Position numbers and translations under genes: made by a program
The notes under the pieces: model-generated
What the model was told of the DNA's origin: nothing
Database searches by the model: none
Seen by the model: the letters and a program-made list of their open reading frames with translations, nothing else
Part shown: piece by piece, positions 46,741-55,372 of the stretch
Position numbering within the stretch: the stretch's first letter is position 1
How the letters are laid out: every line of letters begins with the position of its first letter
Assembly: GCA_021774795.1 (NCBI GenBank)
Contig: JAJFIR010000036.1
Span: 1 to 64,000 of the forward strand
Reading direction: 5' to 3'
Origin: Emcibacteraceae bacterium
GTDB lineage: Bacteria; Pseudomonadota; Alphaproteobacteria; Sphingomonadales; Emcibacteraceae
Length of the DNA stretch: 64,000 bases

Positions 46741-48204
46741 ATGAAAATCACTGAACACCGCGAACCGAGTTTTCTCGACGCGCTTATACCAGTTGTTGCA
46801 CTTGTGTTTTTGCTTGCCTGCTCTGTTTATCTTTATGGTGACAGATCATCTAGCGGTGCGAACCAGATCGCTTTGATAATGGCAGGTTGTGTTGCCCTTA
46901 TGGTCGGTGTTAAAAATGGTCATAAATGGCGGGATGTTCAAAAGGCTATTTCTCAGGGCATAGCAAATACCTTTGGTGCTATATTGATTTTATTCGCTGT
47001 CGGGATGTTGATCGGATCCTGGATACTCTCTGGTACCGTGCCGGCGATGATTTACTATGGATTACAAATAATTAGCCCTACTATTTTCTATTTTACGGCG
47101 TGTATTTTAAGTGCAATCGCCGCTATTAGTATTGGCAGTAGCTGGACCGTGGCAGGGACTATTGGGGTTGGACTTATAGGCATAGCGGCGGGTCTGGGGC
47201 TATCACCTGAAATCACTGCGGGCGCTATTATTTCCGGCGCATATTTCGGTGATAAAATGTCGCCTTTATCAGACACGACAAACCTTGCCCCGGCGGTCGC
47301 CGGAACGGACTTATTTACGCATATCAGACACATGACCTGGACGACATTTCCCTCGATTGGGATTGCTTTAGTACTTTATCTTGTTATTGGCCTAACAAGT
47401 GATATTGGCGGTGATGCAGTTGACTTGGGTGATCAGCTTACGCTGCTGGATAGTAACTTCGATATCGGGCTGTATTTATTATTGCCTTTGGTTGTCGTAT
47501 TCGTGTTGGCCATGAAAAAGAACCCTGCGTTTCCCACTCTTGTGATTGGTACGTTAACGGGAATCTTGTTTGCCGTTATTTTTCAATATGACGTGATTAT
47601 CAGATTCGCCCAAGCCAACGGTAGAAGTGATTTTATCGTTATTTTTGATGGAATATGGCGATCGTTATTTGCTGGTTATTCGGCTGATACGGGCGATGCA
47701 AATATCGATGAGTTGTTAACCCGAGGAGGAATGTCGAGCATGCTCAATACGGTCTGGCTTGTAATGTGTGCGATAACCTTTGGCTCTATTATGGAGAAGC
47801 TTGGGCTTCTAAAAAGGCTGGTTGTCGGATTGATTGCGATGGCACATACAACAGGATCGTTGATATTTATTACTATTCTCACATGTATAGGTATGAACAT
47901 CATTACGGCGGATCAATATATCGCAATTGTGCTTCCTGGTCGTATGTACAGACTTGAATTTAAAAGGCGTAACTTAGCCGCGAAAAATTTGTCCCGAGTG
48001 TTAGAGGATTCGGGTACGGTCACCTCTGTTTTAGTACCCTGGAATACCTGCGGTGCATTTTTCGCTGGCACATTGGGTGTGGCGACATTTGCGTATGCGC
48101 CATATTGTTTTTTTAATTTGATTAGTCCGGTGGTGTCTGCTTTATATGGAATGTATAATATCAAGATTTCGCCGATTATCGAAGAAGAAGTTATGGCGGA
48201 GTGA
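46741..48204 (+). CDS. nhaC: Na+/H+ antiporter, NhaC family
   Basis: A 487-residue inner-membrane protein with about twelve hydrophobic segments. The family pattern is clear in the middle: ATMSPLSDTTN-like block here read as FGDKMSPLSDTTNLAP (about residues 170-185), with the ion-site aspartate, and a late NTCGAFFAGTLG block. It would expel sodium in exchange for protons, fitting a saline habitat. It lies after the rho terminator, so it is probably transcribed alone, and converges with ogt 11 bases away. Confidence 0.92.
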   Translation: MKITEHREPSFLDALIPVVALVFLLACSVYLYGDRSSSGANQIALIMAGCVALMVGVKNGHKWRDVQKAISQGIANTFGAILILFAVGMLIGSWILSGTVPAMIYYGLQIISPTIFYFTACILSAIAAISIGSSWTVAGTIGVGLIGIAAGLGLSPEITAGAIISGAYFGDKMSPLSDTTNLAPAVAGTDLFTHIRHMTWTTFPSIGIALVLYLVIGLTSDIGGDAVDLGDQLTLLDSNFDIGLYLLLPLVVVFVLAMKKNPAFPTLVIGTLTGILFAVIFQYDVIIRFAQANGRSDFIVIFDGIWRSLFAGYSADTGDANIDELLTRGGMSSMLNTVWLVMCAITFGSIMEKLGLLKRLVVGLIAMAHTTGSLIFITILTCIGMNIITADQYIAIVLPGRMYRLEFKRRNLAAKNLSRVLEDSGTVTSVLVPWNTCGAFFAGTLGVATFAYAPYCFFNLISPVVSALYGMYNIKISPIIEEEVMAE

Positions 48205-48215
48205 CCGGCGGATTT

Positions 48216-48683
48216 TTAAAACGGTAGTTTTAGATTTTTATCAACTTCTTCCAAATCGAGCAAATATTGTTTTGTTGCGATTCCTTCGCCGCCGGAAAAA
48301 CCCGTGAGTTTTCCGTTTTTACCGATTACCCGATGACATGGGATAATGATCGGGATCGGATTTTGTCCGCAAGCCATTCCTACGGCCCTGGCGTGTGAAT
48401 TTAAATGAGTTGATATCTCTCCGTAAGTTAAAACTTCTCCGTATGGAATTGCCAACATTTTATTCCATACATTTTTTTGAAATTCTGTACCCTGTGGATC
48501 GAGTGGGATGTCGAAGGTTGGATTTTCACCATCAAAATATTGGTCGAGTAAAATTTTTGTTTTGAGCAGAATCTCATTTTCTTTTTGGATGGGTGACCAC
48601 CCCCAATCAAGCGAAACTATTTTTCCGTCCTCTTCGCTGATGGTTAGGTCGCCGACGGGGCTGTGAACCGATAGTTGTGTCAT
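48216..48683 (-). CDS. ogt: Methylated-DNA-protein-cysteine methyltransferase
   Basis: Repairs O6-alkylguanine by moving the alkyl group to its own cysteine. The 155 residues have the helix-turn-helix block YGEVLTYGEISTHL, the arginine finger ARAVGMACGQNPIP and the active site IPCHRVIGKNGKLTGFSGG. It has no AraC-like regulatory part, so it is the Ogt type. It is a single minus-strand gene between nhaC and mnmE. Confidence 0.94.
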   Translation of the reverse strand: MTQLSVHSPVGDLTISEEDGKIVSLDWGWSPIQKENEILLKTKILLDQYFDGENPTFDIPLDPQGTEFQKNVWNKMLAIPYGEVLTYGEISTHLNSHARAVGMACGQNPIPIIIPCHRVIGKNGKLTGFSGGEGIATKQYLLDLEEVDKNLKLPF

Positions 48684-48813
48684 GGAAAAATAAACCCTTA
48701 TAAATAGAAAAAATGAGCCTTAAATATAATTTATAAACCCATCATATGTGTGCCGATAAATCGTTTAATATCAATTATTTAAATAAAGGCAACTTTCTAA
48801 AAGTTAATATTAT

Positions 48814-48891
48814 GGGACGCTACAGCGGCCCGGAGTTTTTGGTGTTCGTATAAATAGACGTTCCGCGCGCCTGAGGCGTTCTCTTTTTTTA
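48814..48891 (+). ncRNA. Candidate small structured RNA or mnmE leader with terminator
   Basis: A GC-rich island in an AT-rich gap. It opens with a hairpin, GGGACGC (48814-48820) and GCGGCCC (48825-48831) with loop TACA and one A-G mismatch, directly after TAATATTAT, which could be a -10 element. It ends with the short stem GCGCC-TGA-GGCGT (48867-48879) and a run of seven T (48884-48890). It may be a free RNA of about 75 bases or an attenuator in the mnmE leader. I do not recognise a known family. Confidence 0.35.
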
Positions 48892-48970
48892 TGGTTTTAT
48901 GGTCTTGTCTGAGTTATAGCATACAGGAAGATTAAGAACCAATAATTTTGAAATCCTGTAAAGAAATCGC

Positions 48971-50311
48971 ATGACAATTTTTGCATTATCAAGTGGGCAA
49001 GGCCGGGCAGGGGTGAGTGTTATTCGTGTCTCCGGACCTGAAACAAAACGCGCCATAGTGTCGTTAACAAATGCCGGAAATATTCCGATTCCGCGCCGCG
49101 CCGCGCTCAGGTGGTTTTATGATCCTGGCAAAAATGAAAAACTGGATCAAGGTTTGTTGATTTGGTTTCCAGGCCCCGATAGTTTTACGGGTGAAGATGT
49201 CGCAGAATTTCATATTCATGGCGGTCATGCGGTGGTAACGGGTTTTCTGGATGCATTGTCACGACTTCCTAATTTAAGAAGTGCCGAGCCCGGCGAATTT
49301 AGTCGACGTGCTTTCGATAATGGAAAAATGGACCTGACGTCTATTGAAGGATTGGCTGATCTTATTAATTCAGAGACAGAAAGTCAGCGTCGTCAGGCAC
49401 TGAGGCAAATGGATGGGAAGTTGGCCGCCATTTATGAAGGTTGGCGGCAGGAAATAATAACAGCCATGGCCTATCTGGAAGCAGATATTGATTTTTCAGA
49501 GGAAGAAATACCAGAGGATGTTACAGGGCGTGTGCGGCCGATTATAAAAAAGCTATATGATGAGATTGAAGCTCATCTCGAGGACAGTAATAGGGGGGAG
49601 AGGCTCCGTGATGGCTTACAGGTGGTGATATTGGGCTCGCCAAACACAGGAAAATCAACTCTTCTCAATTATCTATCTAAACGAGAGGCCGCTATCGTTT
49701 CGGATATAGCAGGGACCACACGGGATTTACTAGAGGTTCATTTGGATATCAGTGGGTTTCCGGTGACTGTAATTGACACCGCCGGTCTTCGAATTAGTGA
49801 CGACGCCATTGAAAGGGAGGGTATCAGAAGAGCGGAAGGTCGTGCCGAAAGTGCCGACTTGAAGATTGTTCTTATCGATCGATCAGTTAACGGCCTTAAA
49901 GAACGATACATGATGAAGCATATAGATAAAAATACCATGGTTCTATGGAATAAATGCGATTTGGTTGTCGGTGATATTGACATAGATGCAGGTTCAAATT
50001 CACTAGGTGAGTGGAATATATCGGTTAAAACGCACGAGGGGATCGATGTTTTTATGGAGGCATTCAGGGACGAGGTAAAAAAAAGAATGGAATTGACCGC
50101 CGCACCAAGCTTAACACGGTCACGTCACCGGGAAAATTTGCAATCTTGTATCGGACATTTGGAGCGGTTCCTTTCATTGGGGCATCTGGAGCTTGAATTA
50201 TTAAGCGAAGATTTGCGGATGGCGGCACGAGATCTGGGGAAAATTACTGGTTTCGTGGATGTTGAAGATATCTTGGAGAAGATATTTAAAGAGTTTTGTG
50301 TCGGAAAATGA
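48971..50311 (+). CDS. mnmE: tRNA modification GTPase MnmE
   Basis: Acts with MnmG to add the aminomethyl or carboxymethylaminomethyl group to wobble uridine 34 of certain tRNAs. The 446 residues have the folate-binding N domain, a helical domain and an inserted G domain (about 215-370): P-loop GSPNTGKST, AGTTRD, DTAGLR and NKCD. The C terminus ends in the required CVGK motif with its cysteine. mnmG follows after a gap that holds a parS site. Confidence 0.97.
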   Translation: MTIFALSSGQGRAGVSVIRVSGPETKRAIVSLTNAGNIPIPRRAALRWFYDPGKNEKLDQGLLIWFPGPDSFTGEDVAEFHIHGGHAVVTGFLDALSRLPNLRSAEPGEFSRRAFDNGKMDLTSIEGLADLINSETESQRRQALRQMDGKLAAIYEGWRQEIITAMAYLEADIDFSEEEIPEDVTGRVRPIIKKLYDEIEAHLEDSNRGERLRDGLQVVILGSPNTGKSTLLNYLSKREAAIVSDIAGTTRDLLEVHLDISGFPVTVIDTAGLRISDDAIEREGIRRAEGRAESADLKIVLIDRSVNGLKERYMMKHIDKNTMVLWNKCDLVVGDIDIDAGSNSLGEWNISVKTHEGIDVFMEAFRDEVKKRMELTAAPSLTRSRHRENLQSCIGHLERFLSLGHLELELLSEDLRMAARDLGKITGFVDVEDILEKIFKEFCVGK

Positions 50312-50319
50312 GCAATCTG

Positions 50320-50335
50320 TGTTCCACGTGAAACA
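50320..50335. promoter_or_regulatory. parS site (ParB binding), mnmE-mnmG gap
   Basis: TGTTCCACGTGAAACA differs at one base from the classic parS palindrome TGTTTCACGTGAAACA. It lies 8 bases after the mnmE stop and about 2.7 kb before parA, the usual place of centromere sites near the origin. Confidence 0.93.
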
Positions 50336-50448
50336 TGTTTGGCAAAAAATTACAAGAATTGACGTCGACTTTTGATTCAAACTTTGACTTTATCAGGCCA
50401 TAACCGTAGAGTCCGGCATGATTTTTGATAGAGTGAGCATAATAATAG

Positions 50449-52332
50449 ATGCAATTATATGATGTTATCGTGATAGGGGGTGGCCACGCCGGATGTGAAG
50501 CGGCGGCAGCTTCTGCGCGCGCAGGGGCAAACACTTTACTTATCACGCGTAAATTTGAAACCATTGGTGAAATGTCGTGTAACCCAGCCATAGGCGGGCT
50601 CGGAAAAGGGCACCTTGTGCGTGAAATAGACGCTCTGGACGGTATCATGGGGAAGGTCGCGGACGCTTCGGGGATACAGTTCCGCATGCTTAACAAGCGC
50701 AAAGGCCCAGCGGTTCGCGGGCCAAGGTGTCAATCTGATCGAGCATTATATCGCCGGAGTATGCAGGAACTGATGAGCGATTATGGTAATCTGAGCATAA
50801 AGACGGCAGCGGTTGAAGATTTGCTTATAACGCAAACAACAAACTTCATAAAAGGTGTGATTGCTGCCGATGGCGAAGAGATACTGGCACCCAAAGTAAT
50901 ACTGACTACGGGAACCTTTTTACGTGGTGTGATCCATATTGGTGATCAGAGAATACCAGCGGGCCGCAAATCCATTAGAAACGAAAATGAAGAGCCGTCT
51001 ATCGGGCTTTCCCTTACATTAGAGCGTTACGGATTTGTTTTGGATCGGTTAAAAACCGGAACGCCTGCGAGATTGAATGGTAAAACTATTGACTGGTCGT
51101 TATGTGAAGAACAGCCAGGGGATATGCCGCCGACGCCATTTTCATTTATGACAAGTAAGATTTTGATACCGCAAATTAATTGCCACATTACCCACACCAA
51201 CGAAAATACGCACAATATAATACGTGAAAATTTACATAAATCTGCTATGTATTCCGGGCATATCGAAGGAACCGGTCCGCGGTATTGTCCCTCCATTGAG
51301 GATAAAGTGGTGAGATTTAAAGATAAGATATCTCACCAAATTTTTCTTGAGCCTGAAGGATTAGCAACTGACACCGTTTACCCCAACGGAATTTCCACAT
51401 CGCTGCCGATCGATGTGCAGGAAGCTTATATAAAGTCTATCGTAGGGCTGGAGAATGTGGAAATCCTGCAGCCGGGATATGCCATTGAATATGATTATGT
51501 CAATCCGCGGGAGCTGCGGGCAACGCTGGAAACAAAAAAAATACCGGGGCTTTATCTTGCGGGGCAGATTAATGGTACTACGGGTTACGAGGAAGCCGCA
51601 GCGCAAGGGTTAATGGCGGGCATTAATGCAGCAAGAGCGGCGGGAGGTCAGGATATCTTCCTTTTGGACCGTGCGGATGCATATATTGGTGTAATGATTG
51701 ATGACTTGGTGACTAAAGGAACCAAGGAACCTTACAGAATGTTCACATCTCGTGCTGAATACAGGCTCAAGCTGCGCGCCGATAATGCCGACCAACGACT
51801 AACAGGTTTGGGAACCGGAATTGGCGTTGTTGGTAAGGCGCGTGCCGATAGTTTTAGAGACAAGCTTGCGAATCTTGAAAAATTTGGTGCGCTAATGGAT
51901 CGTTTGGAAATAAGCCCGAATGAGGGCGCGAAGCGTGGGCTTAAAATAAACCAGGACGGCGTAAAAAGGTCGGCAAAAACGCTGTTATCATACCCATCGG
52001 TTGATTTCGAGCAAGTGGCAGATATCTGGCCAGAGCTTAGAGAAATCCCCGATGATATTATTGAACAACTGGCTATTGATGCGACATATAGAGGCTACCT
52101 CGAAAGGCAGGAATCGGATATCGTCGCGTTCAGGAAAGATGAAAGCCTGTTCCTGTCGCCCGACCTGGATTATAGTATAATCGGTGGGCTATCAAATGAA
52201 GTCATGGAAAAACTGAACAACGCCAAACCCGCTACACTGGGGGCCGCAGCCAGAATATCGGGTGTAACCCCGGCGGCGTTGACCGTGTTGCTTCGTTTTG
52301 TTAAGCGCAAAGACAGAAAAGTTACGGCTTGA
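50449..52332 (+). CDS. mnmG: tRNA uridine-5-carboxymethylaminomethyl modification enzyme MnmG
   Basis: FAD-dependent partner of MnmE (GidA). The 627 residues start with the dinucleotide fold [14 protein letters not shown] and contain [24 protein letters not shown], the cysteine in RYCPSIEDK and [21 protein letters not shown]. Length is typical. Its TGA overlaps the rsmG ATG. Confidence 0.98.
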   Translation: MQLYDVIVIGGGHAGCEAAAASARAGANTLLITRKFETIGEMSCNPAIGGLGKGHLVREIDALDGIMGKVADASGIQFRMLNKRKGPAVRGPRCQSDRALYRRSMQELMSDYGNLSIKTAAVEDLLITQTTNFIKGVIAADGEEILAPKVILTTGTFLRGVIHIGDQRIPAGRKSIRNENEEPSIGLSLTLERYGFVLDRLKTGTPARLNGKTIDWSLCEEQPGDMPPTPFSFMTSKILIPQINCHITHTNENTHNIIRENLHKSAMYSGHIEGTGPRYCPSIEDKVVRFKDKISHQIFLEPEGLATDTVYPNGISTSLPIDVQEAYIKSIVGLENVEILQPGYAIEYDYVNPRELRATLETKKIPGLYLAGQINGTTGYEEAAAQGLMAGINAARAAGGQDIFLLDRADAYIGVMIDDLVTKGTKEPYRMFTSRAEYRLKLRADNADQRLTGLGTGIGVVGKARADSFRDKLANLEKFGALMDRLEISPNEGAKRGLKINQDGVKRSAKTLLSYPSVDFEQVADIWPELREIPDDIIEQLAIDATYRGYLERQESDIVAFRKDESLFLSPDLDYSIIGGLSNEVMEKLNNAKPATLGAAARISGVTPAALTVLLRFVKRKDRKVTA

Positions 52333-52955
52333 TGGCAGGCATTATGACTGCCGCAGAATTTGGCAAACACTGTAGTGTTCCACGTGAAACAATGGATCAA
52401 CTAATTTGCTATTCTGACCTGCTTGTAAAATGGCAAAAGTCAATTAATCTGGTAAGCGATACGACTATAGACGACATGTGGTGCCGCCATTTTTATGATA
52501 GCGCGCAACTTATTGATCTTATAGAGAAGGGCAAGGGGTCTCTAAATATACTGGATGTTGGCAGTGGTGCCGGGTTTCCCGGGCTCGTTCTTTCAGTTTT
52601 GGGAGCCGGGAAAGTGCATCTTATTGAGAGCAACAGAAAAAAATGTGCTTTTATGAAACAAGTTATTCAAAAAACGGGGATTGATGCTATTGTCCATAAC
52701 GAGAGAGTCGAAAAAATAAGCAATTCTTCGATAGATCTAATAACGTCGCGTGCTTGTGCGGATTTGGATAAATTATTAAGTCTCACGGCTAATTTAATCA
52801 CTCCCAAGACTGAATGTTTGTTTTTAAAAGGTGAAAAAGCGGAAGAGGAAATTAAACATGCATCAAAGAAATGGGATTTTAAAGTAAAAAAAATCCAAAG
52901 CAAAAGTGAAGAATCGGGTATAATCCTGAAACTAAGCGAAATAAGGGTATATTAA
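52332..52955 (+). CDS. rsmG: 16S rRNA (guanine527-N7)-methyltransferase
   Basis: Methylates G527 of 16S rRNA (GidB). Starting at the ATG at 52332, which overlaps the mnmG stop (TGATG), it has 207 residues with LVKWQKSINLVS, motif I LDVGSGAGFPGLVL (about 72-85), LIESNRKKCAF and ITSRACADLDKLL. Codons about 15-20 also form a parS site. It belongs to the mnmE-parB run. Confidence 0.96.
   Translation: MAGIMTAAEFGKHCSVPRETMDQLICYSDLLVKWQKSINLVSDTTIDDMWCRHFYDSAQLIDLIEKGKGSLNILDVGSGAGFPGLVLSVLGAGKVHLIESNRKKCAFMKQVIQKTGIDAIVHNERVEKISNSSIDLITSRACADLDKLLSLTANLITPKTECLFLKGEKAEEEIKHASKKWDFKVKKIQSKSEESGIILKLSEIRVY
52376..52391. promoter_or_regulatory. parS site (ParB binding) inside rsmG
   Basis: A second copy of the same 16-base site, TGTTCCACGTGAAACA, here within the first codons of rsmG and 2,056 bases from the first. 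About 600 bases before parA. Confidence 0.93.
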
Positions 52956-52983
52956 GAGAATAAAGTAATATTACAGATGGGGT

Positions 52984-53004
52984 TTATCCACTATGTTATC
53001 CACA
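52984..53004 (+). promoter_or_regulatory. Tandem DnaA boxes overlapping the parA start
   Basis: TTATCCACT (52984-52992, 8/9) and TTATCCACA (52996-53004, perfect) are direct repeats 12 bases apart. The second covers codons 2-4 of parA. It is the only perfect TTATCCACA I found in the window. Confidence 0.6.
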
Positions 53005-53808
53005 GAATTGTCTGCGGTCACACGTAAGCCAGAGATCATCGCTGTTGCCAATCAAAAGGGCGGCGTAGGCAAAACAACGACGGCTATAAATTTGGCGACT
53101 GCGTTGGCCGCGATAAAAAAAGACGTACTCATTATTGATATGGACCCGCAAGGCAACGCAAGTACGGGACTTGGGCGCGATAGGAATGATCGCACTCACA
53201 GCAGCTACGAAGTGATCATGGGGGAGGTCTCATTAGCGGAGGCCATTGTCGATTCGATCGTGCCGGGGCTTCATCTTATTCCTTCCACGATAGATTTAAC
53301 CGGCGCCGAATTGGAACTCGTAGATCAGGATCAGCGGACATTTAGGCTGCGCCGCGCTTTTAGAGACCCCGTTCTTGAAAATTACGATTATGTGCTTATC
53401 GATTGCCCGCCTTCTCTAAATCTTTTGACATTAAATACATTGGCCGCAGCGCATTCCGTTATAGTGCCTCTGCAATGTGAGTTTTTTGCCCTGGAAGGAC
53501 TAAGCCTTTTGCTGCAAACAATAGAAACCGTTAAGGCGAATTTTAACCCGAGTTTGGAAATAGGCGGTATAATCCTGACCATGTTTGACAAACGAAACAA
53601 TTTGTCGGAACAAGTTGCGTTGGATGTTAGAAACTTTCTTGGGGACAAGGTTTTTGATACGGTAATCCCTCGAAATGTTCGAATATCCGAAGCACCCTCC
53701 CATGGTATTCCTGTTTTGCTATATGACCTAAACTGCACGGGAAGCCAAGCATATCTGCAACTGGCATCTGAGCTGTTGCGCCGAAGAAAAAAAGTGAAAG
53801 CAGCTTAA
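52993..53808 (+). CDS. parA: Chromosome partitioning ATPase ParA
   Basis: Walker-type ATPase that moves the ParB-parS complex toward the cell pole. The 271 residues have the deviant Walker A KGGVGKTTT (Lys22 to Thr30), IIDMDPQGNASTG and YVLIDCPPSLNLLTLN. The short N-terminal arm without an HTH is the chromosomal type. It lies 37 bases after rsmG, with DnaA boxes over its start. Confidence 0.97.
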   Translation: MLSTELSAVTRKPEIIAVANQKGGVGKTTTAINLATALAAIKKDVLIIDMDPQGNASTGLGRDRNDRTHSSYEVIMGEVSLAEAIVDSIVPGLHLIPSTIDLTGAELELVDQDQRTFRLRRAFRDPVLENYDYVLIDCPPSLNLLTLNTLAAAHSVIVPLQCEFFALEGLSLLLQTIETVKANFNPSLEIGGIILTMFDKRNNLSEQVALDVRNFLGDKVFDTVIPRNVRISEAPSHGIPVLLYDLNCTGSQAYLQLASELLRRRKKVKAA

Positions 53809-53841
53809 TTAATATATTAATATCAAGGACTTAACGATAAA

Positions 53842-54780
53842 ATGGCAAATAATAAACCTGCAACAAAAAACCAAAAGAAGGCATCAACACCAAAAATGGG
53901 ATTGGGAAGAGGCCTGTCGTCTTTGATGGAAACACGCGAGCCAGCGTATGATAAAGTTAATAATCCACCCGAAGAAAAAATTGGCTCCAATTCTGAAAAA
54001 GGTATTCCAATAGAGTTTCTGGTTACCAACACTTTTCAACCAAGGGTCTATTTTGATAAAGTAAAAGCAAAAGAACTGGTGAATTCGGTCCGGGAGAAGG
54101 GAATTTTACAGCCAATTCTTGTTCGCCCGAAAGGAATAAATCAATATGAGATTATTGCTGGGGAACGTCGTTGGCGTGCCGCCCAAGCGGCCGGGTTACA
54201 CGAAGTGCCGGTCGTCATCAGGGATCTGTCAGATTCAGAAGCACTTGAAGTAGCGATAATTGAAAATATTCAACGCCATGATTTAAACCCAATTGAAGAA
54301 GCTTGTGGCTATAAACGATTGATGGACGAGTTTTCCCATACTCAAAACGCTCTTGGCAAAGCGGTTGGGAAAAGCCGAAGTCATATCGCTAATATGTTGC
54401 GGCTTATCACACTGCCAGAAACTGTTCAGGAATTAATGAAAAATAGCGCGATCAGTATGGGGCATGCACGCGCATTAATCACTGCCGAAGATCCGGGAGC
54501 GCTTGCTATGCTCGTGGTCCGTGATGGACTAAGTGTCCGTCAAACAGAACTTATGGCCAAAAACTTAAAATCCACAAAAAACGGTAATACACCTGGGAAA
54601 TCTGGTCCGAAGAATAGGAAAGATCCTGACGCGATAGCGTTTGAAGAAGAGCTTTCGGCAACACTTGGTCTTAAAGTAAATTTGGAGTCTCACGGCGGCG
54701 AGGCCGGTGTATTGAAAATTCACTATAAATCGCTTGAGCAACTCGACGATATATGCCTTAAACTTAATAACGGTTCTTAA
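53842..54780 (+). CDS. parB: Chromosome partitioning protein ParB
   Basis: CTP-dependent DNA clamp that loads at parS and spreads. The 312 residues have GLGRGLSSLM at the N terminus, the CTP-site motif GERRWRAAQAAG (about 110-121), IIENIQRHDLNPIEEA, the helix-turn-helix with GKSRSHIANMLRL and a C-terminal dimerisation domain. Both parS sites lie within 3.6 kb upstream. Confidence 0.97.
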   Translation: MANNKPATKNQKKASTPKMGLGRGLSSLMETREPAYDKVNNPPEEKIGSNSEKGIPIEFLVTNTFQPRVYFDKVKAKELVNSVREKGILQPILVRPKGINQYEIIAGERRWRAAQAAGLHEVPVVIRDLSDSEALEVAIIENIQRHDLNPIEEACGYKRLMDEFSHTQNALGKAVGKSRSHIANMLRLITLPETVQELMKNSAISMGHARALITAEDPGALAMLVVRDGLSVRQTELMAKNLKSTKNGNTPGKSGPKNRKDPDAIAFEEELSATLGLKVNLESHGGEAGVLKIHYKSLEQLDDICLKLNNGS

Positions 54781-54812
54781 TAAGGCACTGTTTTGGCGGT
54801 ATTTTATCAAAA

Positions 54813-54867
54813 AAGACTAAATTAGTCTTATTTATGTTGACAAACACTGAAAACGACACCATTTAAT
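54813..54867 (+). promoter_or_regulatory. Candidate suf operon promoter with operator palindrome
   Basis: TTGACA (54837-54842) is a perfect -35 element; TTTAAT (54862-54867) lies 19 bases on, 35 bases before the regulator start. Just upstream is AAGACTAAATTAGTCTT (54813-54829), a perfect 8-base inverted repeat round one base. It may be the binding site of the Rrf2 regulator or, less likely, a weak AT-stem terminator of parB. Confidence 0.5.
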
Positions 54868-54902
54868 AGGAAAATAGAAACCTATTATTGAAATGGCGTG
54901 CG

Positions 54903-55361
54903 ATGATTAGACTTTCAAATCTTGCCGATTATGCGGTCGTGCTGATGAGCAATATTGCTGCCCGTCCGGAAGATATCCATACAGCACATGAACTCAATGC
55001 TGATACCAAGGTTCCTTTACCAACGGTGAGTAAAATTCTAGGTAAAATGGCGCGTGCCAATTTACTGAAATCTCATCGTGGGATTGGTGGAGGCTTTTCT
55101 ATGAATCCAGATAAAGAAAATATATCCATTGCCGATATCGTTGAGGCAGTCGATGGCCCCGTTCAGTTGACCAATTGTTTGAGCGAGCAAGATGATTGCT
55201 GTGATTACGAACCCGTATGTATGACGCGCAGTAAATGGGACAAAATAAATAAAGCCGTATATGAAGCCCTAAATAATGTACCGCTTTCAGAAATGATTAC
55301 AAAACCTTATGACTTTTTCCCATCAGTTCATGAAGAGAAACTCAAAGAAGGCGAAAGGTAG
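54903..55361 (+). CDS. Rrf2-family SUF system regulator (IscR-like)
   Basis: Winged-helix regulator of 152 residues from the ATG at 54903; the ATG at 54888 would add five residues not typical of the family, which begins [12 protein letters not shown]. The N-terminal DNA-binding part is followed by a cysteine cluster, Cys92, Cys99, Cys100 and Cys106, close to the three cluster ligands of IscR, so it probably senses Fe-S status. It heads the suf operon, 11 bases before sufB, and probably controls it. Confidence 0.92.
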   Translation: MIRLSNLADYAVVLMSNIAARPEDIHTAHELNADTKVPLPTVSKILGKMARANLLKSHRGIGGGFSMNPDKENISIADIVEAVDGPVQLTNCLSEQDDCCDYEPVCMTRSKWDKINKAVYEALNNVPLSEMITKPYDFFPSVHEEKLKEGER

Positions 55362-55372
55362 AGATTGATAGT

